DNA of 38,777 bases, from contig JAGOJH010000018.1 in assembly GCA_017995215.1 (NCBI GenBank), positions 1-38,777 on the forward strand, read 5' to 3'. Of the stretch, positions 34,654 through 38,777 are shown one piece after another. Under the pieces are notes generated by a model. It did not search any database. It saw only the letters and a program-made list of their open reading frames with translations, and had not been told where the DNA came from. Position 1 is the first letter of the stretch, and each line of letters begins with the position of its first letter. This stretch comes from Thermoclostridium sp. Lineage in GTDB: Bacteria > Bacillota > Clostridia > DSM-8532. Position numbers and translations under genes: made by a program.

Positions 34654-37600
34654 TTAATACTTGTTGTATATCCTGTACAGGAACATCGCTGCTTCGGCCC
34701 TGTTCGTATTTCCCCGAGGGTTCACCTTCCCGTTGTTCCCGATGATCAGGCCTTCGCTGACTGTCGCGGCCACTGCGTCCACCGCATAATCCGCAACAAG
34801 AGCTTTGTCGCTAAACCTGTCAAGATCTTTCATCGCTCCCTGCTGCTTCAGCCTGTTCAACAGCCTTAACGCTCTTACAGTCAATACCATCATATCCTGC
34901 CGGGTAATGCTTTCCCCGGGCTTGAATAAATTGCCCCCGGTGCCATTGGTAATACCCAGCTTTTTAGCAATACCGATTTCTTTGTAATAAAGCGCATCAG
35001 GCTTGATGTCTTCAAAGTTGTCGTCAACTCTGGCATCAGCGCCAAGAGCCCTGACAAGGTAGTACAGGAAATCGGCTCTGGTAATTTCAGTCATCGGATC
35101 ATATCCGGCTTCGGTTTTACCCTCCAATATACCCTTTGAAGCAAGAACCTCCACAGGCTTCCTGGCCCAGACCGCCTTATCCAAATCGCTGAAGGTCTTC
35201 ATCGCAAAGGCTGCTGCATAATAACTAAAATGAGTCGTCGTAAAGGTTACTCTTCCCGTTTGCGGATCACATTTGCCGGTCGGAACCGATTGGATATTTC
35301 CTTTGCCGTCGATATACCAGATGGTAATATGTTCAGGATCCTTCAGCTCTTCCGCTGTGGGCGTGTAGGGTATGGATACCTTAACCGGTGCATCTGGGTT
35401 GCTCCATTCAAGGGTATTTGTTCCCGAGATCAGTTTGAGCTCGACTACCGGCCTTGCGCCAACAAGCTTTTGCACATTTTGGGGCAACTGCTCCGGATCA
35501 ACCTGACTCATTCTGATCTCCACATTCGTTGCACCCTTAAGGTTTACACCGTTCAGCATGTTTACCGGCAGCGTCAGAATACCTGCAGGGCTTGTTACAG
35601 AAAGCCTTTGATCCAACCTGTCAGAAGTCAGGACCTTTGCAGGCAGTTTGACGGCATAGCCCGTTGAGCCTGCCACTTCAGGCATTTGAATATTCACAGT
35701 GCTGATGCCATCTCCGTCTTTCGCAGCCTTTTCAAATGCCGCATTCAGGCTGAAGTTACTCAGACTGGCAGTTGTAGTACCCCTGATGCTGCTCACCTGA
35801 ACGTTCATATGATAAGCCCCGGCATTGATGGATGCTGTTCTTCCTGAGTCTGCGCCTGAATCCGCTCCGCTGCCTCCATCATCCCCTGGCGCACGGTTTA
35901 CGGTAATGGTATAGGTTTTCACGTTTTTCCCGTCAGCCGTGGTGACATCAATCGTGATGATATTGTTTCCGGTTGTCAAACTGACGGATTGCGAAGCATG
36001 CCCACTTATAACAGCTGAACCATTTACGGTAATCACCATTGTTCCGTCCATAGCTACAGGCGTGATCAAAATACTGCCGGTACTGCTATCCGCTTCAGCC
36101 TGATAATCGACTGTGTCCGTATTGAAAGCAGGCTTAAGGATTCCCTGACTAATGGTCAGCTGACTTAAGCCAGCCTGCAGGAATGCAGTACTTTCATCCC
36201 TGGTGTTCAGGCTGAATGTAAAGGCTGAAAGGTCGGTACCAGCAGTATTCTTCAGCGCCCCAGCCGGAATCGCCACCGTATAGGATGAGGTGTATGCCAG
36301 CGGCGCGATGGGCTTAATCTCCAGAATATTGCCGCTGCAGGCAAAGGTGCATGGCACGCTCTGCAATGCGTTATTCCGCAGGACAATCCCGTTGAAATTC
36401 ATTCCCTGTATGATACCGGCGCTGAAAGGCAGTTTGATGGTGCCGTTCACAGCAGCATTGTTCAATGACTGCAGCAATGGGACCACTGCAGCGCTCGCTG
36501 TGGTAAAGGTAATGCTCCAGGGTTCCTCCATTACCCTGCCATTCACATCGGTAACAGAGTTCTTTGACAGCGCAAGAGTATATTCGGTGGCATATTGCAG
36601 TTGTTGAGCGGGCGTTATCACAAGGGTGTCCCCATTTACTGCAGTACCAACTCCTGCCGTAATGCCCCCCGGCCCCGTCAGCGTTAGCCCCGGGCCGATT
36701 TGCTGCAGCAGGTTGTTGTTGAACGTAATCGTGATGGCCTGCTCTATGCTTACATTCTCCTGAAGGTTTGCAGGGGAATAATTCAATATACCAAGGTATT
36801 GCTGGTTCACCGTCACCATCCGGACATTGTTTTCAAGCGTGGTTTCATTGGAAGTATCGCTCACCTCCATGGCAAGCATAATCCCATTGTCCCTGGAAGG
36901 GATATCGATGGTGGCAAACAGGTTCACCCTCCCCTCCTGGAATACCGTTGCAGATGGACTCCACAGGTACGGCAGCTCGATGGCTTCACCCGCCTTTATT
37001 TCTCCCGCGGCAAGGGTATCGATCTTCACCAGTTCTCCGTTCTGGCCGCCGTAATACAGCGTAACCAGAGCATCTTGAACGTCTGTCAATCCAATATTGG
37101 CTGCCCGTACTGTTACGGCGTATTTACCGCTGCCTGCCGGCGTGCACTCGAGGGCTGATAATTCCAAATCCGGCCGTTGAATATGGATAAACGCCTTATT
37201 ATCCGCCGGGTCGGAGTCGCTTATCTCGGTGTGCGGGCTTACCACAACATAAATCGTATCACCGGCATTCTGTGTCGGAACCTCCCACTGTACCGAAGCT
37301 GTTACGGACATTCCGGGGGCGATGGTTCCAACCGGTGAGGACTGCCCTATTTTCACACCGCCAAGGCTGGGATTTCCGCTGTAAAATTCAGCTTTCATTC
37401 CGGTTTCGGCGTATGAGCCCCTGTTAACGATTTCTGCAGAAATCGTCACAAGGCTTCCGGGCTGCGGGTTGCTCTCGGAAAGGATTATCCCCTCGGAAGA
37501 AACCGCCAGATTATGGGTCAGGACTAATTCGATCATGACAAGATCGGCAGTATCTGAAATGGAAGGATATGTGCTTCCGTCATCAGGGTTGATGGCCGTG

Positions 37601-38777
37601 GTCGTCTGTGCTCTGTTATAAACGCTGACCAGTCTGTTTTCCACAAAGGCAGCCGATGGATTGCTATTGAGTGCGTTGTCAGTCGTAAGAGCCATTTCAC
37701 TGCTCCACACATCGCCTGCCTTATCATAAGTTACGGCATAGAGTTCCTGCGCGCTGCCGGATTTACCGGTGCCAACAAGTGCCAAGGTTCCGTCACCGCC
37801 CGATGCAATCGTAAATGTGTCTTGTAGAAAGGTCTGTTCCAGAGCGGTCTTTATAATCGGGGATGTTGAAAGAAGATCTGTCGCATAAAGAATTTTTCCG
37901 TTCTGATTCCATACTGCGATGGCTTCGCCATTGATATAGTTGATCTGGCCATTGGAGTCTTTCACCTGATTGTTTGTAAGCTTCACAGGCTCCGTCCATG
38001 CTGTGCCGTCATACGCCATTCTGTAGATTTCTTGGTCAGCAGCGGTATTCAGGTTCTTATCCTCATCCACAGTAAAGAGGATTATTGCGCCGCTGCCATG
38101 ATATGCCACAGTCATGTCCATTACAGGCCTGTCAAAGGATGCGATGGTCATCGGGATGCTGAACGCATTACCATCCCACTTTGAGAAGCAGATGTCGTTG
38201 ACCGCTGAATAGTCCGCTGTCAGCAAATTGCTGTAATCCTCCGACTTGCTCTTCAGCCAGACGAGAATAGCTTTGCTTCCGGAAGTCGCGATTTGCGGCG
38301 TGCAGTCCATATAGCTGTCATTGGTCAGGTTTCCAAGCTGAACCCAGGTGTCTGAGGCTTCATCATATCTGGCTGTGCAGATCTCTTCGGCAGAAAGAGC
38401 ATCCTCCAATGCAGCGTCATCGGCTAAAACCTCGTTGATGTTCTCCCAGGCGGCGATTACCCCGTCATTGGTTGCTGCGGCCACAGGCTTGTAGTCTGCC
38501 GTAGCATCGTCAGGATCAACAACAGCAGGTGTCGTCCACGCTGACCCGTTATAAATGGAATATTTCAGACGGGTTCTGTTTGCGGCAGAACGGGTTGCGT
38601 CGTCTTCCACCAGCACCATAAAGGCACCGTCAGGATAACTGAGGATGCGGTGATCGGTATGCGGGAATGTATTGCTTCGAAGAACCGTGGTTACGCTTTC
38701 GGGTGCTTCTTCTGAAAGGGCGGCCAGCAGCGGTTCTCCCTGAATCATGCCTGAAGTGGAAACCAACGGGAGTTTAC
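34654..38777 (-). CDS. SLH-anchored multidomain surface protein, partial (N-terminus beyond window)
   Basis: The frame is open to the right edge, so signal peptide and start are missing; the internal TTG at 38766 is not a credible start. More than 1370 residues are visible. From the N-terminal side: repeated strand-rich units of the 'GTAWTEPVKLTN...AVWNQNGKILYAT' kind (about 37520-38777), suggesting a beta-propeller. Next come two CARDB-like sandwich domains (about 36800-37510) and two Ig-like domains with FNNNL...LTITP signatures (about 36180-36790). A cadherin-like domain follows (NNIITIDVTTADGKNVKTYTITV, about 35885-36130), then an unnamed pre-SLH domain (35200-35830). Last are three SLH motifs (34657-35200, with ITRADFLYYLVRAL, ITRQDMMVLTVRAL, TNRAEAAMFLYRIY). 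SLH domains bind pyruvylated wall polymers, so the protein is wall-anchored. Ligand unknown. Confidence 0.92.
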   Translation of the reverse strand, partial: KLPLVSTSGMIQGEPLLAALSEEAPESVTTVLRSNTFPHTDHRILSYPDGAFMVLVEDDATRSAANRTRLKYSIYNGSAWTTPAVVDPDDATADYKPVAAATNDGVIAAWENINEVLADDAALEDALSAEEICTARYDEASDTWVQLGNLTNDSYMDCTPQIATSGSKAILVWLKSKSEDYSNLLTADYSAVNDICFSKWDGNAFSIPMTIASFDRPVMDMTVAYHGSGAIILFTVDEDKNLNTAADQEIYRMAYDGTAWTEPVKLTNNQVKDSNGQINYINGEAIAVWNQNGKILYATDLLSTSPIIKTALEQTFLQDTFTIASGGDGTLALVGTGKSGSAQELYAVTYDKAGDVWSSEMALTTDNALNSNPSAAFVENRLVSVYNRAQTTTAINPDDGSTYPSISDTADLVMIELVLTHNLAVSSEGIILSESNPQPGSLVTISAEIVNRGSYAETGMKAEFYSGNPSLGGVKIGQSSPVGTIAPGMSVTASVQWEVPTQNAGDTIYVVVSPHTEISDSDPADNKAFIHIQRPDLELSALECTPAGSGKYAVTVRAANIGLTDVQDALVTLYYGGQNGELVKIDTLAAGEIKAGEAIELPYLWSPSATVFQEGRVNLFATIDIPSRDNGIMLAMEVSDTSNETTLENNVRMVTVNQQYLGILNYSPANLQENVSIEQAITITFNNNLLQQIGPGLTLTGPGGITAGVGTAVNGDTLVITPAQQLQYATEYTLALSKNSVTDVNGRVMEEPWSITFTTASAAVVPLLQSLNNAAVNGTIKLPFSAGIIQGMNFNGIVLRNNALQSVPCTFACSGNILEIKPIAPLAYTSSYTVAIPAGALKNTAGTDLSAFTFSLNTRDESTAFLQAGLSQLTISQGILKPAFNTDTVDYQAEADSSTGSILITPVAMDGTMVITVNGSAVISGHASQSVSLTTGNNIITIDVTTADGKNVKTYTITVNRAPGDDGGSGADSGADSGRTASINAGAYHMNVQVSSIRGTTTASLSNFSLNAAFEKAAKDGDGISTVNIQMPEVAGSTGYAVKLPAKVLTSDRLDQRLSVTSPAGILTLPVNMLNGVNLKGATNVEIRMSQVDPEQLPQNVQKLVGARPVVELKLISGTNTLEWSNPDAPVKVSIPYTPTAEELKDPEHITIWYIDGKGNIQSVPTGKCDPQTGRVTFTTTHFSYYAAAFAMKTFSDLDKAVWARKPVEVLASKGILEGKTEAGYDPMTEITRADFLYYLVRALGADARVDDNFEDIKPDALYYKEIGIAKKLGITNGTGGNLFKPGESITRQDMMVLTVRALRLLNRLKQQGAMKDLDRFSDKALVADYAVDAVAATVSEGLIIGNNGKVNPRGNTNRAEAAMFLYRIYNKY

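Noticed and set aside
38764-38766. TTG as the start of the SLH surface protein
   Set aside because: The frame is open upstream to the window edge, no ribosome site is present, and an SLH protein needs a signal peptide that is not seen, so the true start is outside the window.

Overview
The window looks like a chromosomal segment of a Gram-positive, low-to-moderate GC Firmicute, most likely of the class Clostridia. The evidence is strong GGAGG-type ribosome binding sites, sigma-A promoters of the TTGACA-17-TATAAT type, lipobox lipoproteins, an S-layer-homology (SLH) surface protein, a ChvE/GguAB sugar transporter, and a small cysteine-rich CPC...CR...YH protein of a kind I associate with clostridia. 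The exact species cannot be read from the sequence. I see no rRNA, no tRNA, no CRISPR array and no intact mobile element, only scars.

Layout. 1-5910 (minus) is a giant exported fibronectin-III-like protein that runs off the left edge. 6046-9059 (minus) is a tightly coupled four-gene cassette: a DUF350-like membrane protein, a glutathionylspermidine-synthase-like ATP-grasp ligase, an uncharacterised 250-residue protein and a 65-residue protein. 9186-10256 (minus) is a nitronate monooxygenase/FabK-type flavoenzyme. 10257-12204 is a low-density stretch with an SLH scar, a lipoprotein gene, a short repeat-like sequence and a truncated PP2C phosphatase. 12205-18981 (minus) is a four-gene operon of unknown function: a Yip1-like membrane protein, a second membrane protein, a 1497-residue exported protein and a zinc-ribbon protein. 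18982-19619 holds the operon promoter, a transposase-like scar and the egsA promoter. 19620-20942 (plus) is glycerol-1-phosphate dehydrogenase. 21195-21338 (plus) is the small Cys-rich gene. 21555-25549 (minus) is a HerA/DUF87-type ATPase and a zinc-ribbon/TPR-like membrane protein. 25766-27370 (minus) is a CotA-like multicopper oxidase with three inverted repeats in its upstream region. 27816-31822 (minus) is the chvE-gguA-gguB sugar transporter. 32230-34523 (plus) is a divergent DeoR-family regulator with a second, permease-less sugar-type ATPase. 34654-38777 (minus) is an SLH-anchored multidomain surface protein that runs off the right edge.

How it fits together. The best understood block is 27816-34523. 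Here chvE has a consensus promoter surrounded by TTCGTTTTG-type repeats of the sort bound by DeoR-family repressors, and the divergently encoded DeoR protein is the obvious candidate regulator. A 15-bp hairpin between chvE and gguA probably sets a high binding-protein to ATPase ratio. The two large surface proteins at the edges and the SLH scar point to an S-layer-bearing cell.

The three blocks with real novelty potential are the ATP-grasp cassette (6046-9059), the 1497-residue exported-protein operon (12205-18981) and the HerA-like pair (21555-25549). Their functions are not established by the sequence.
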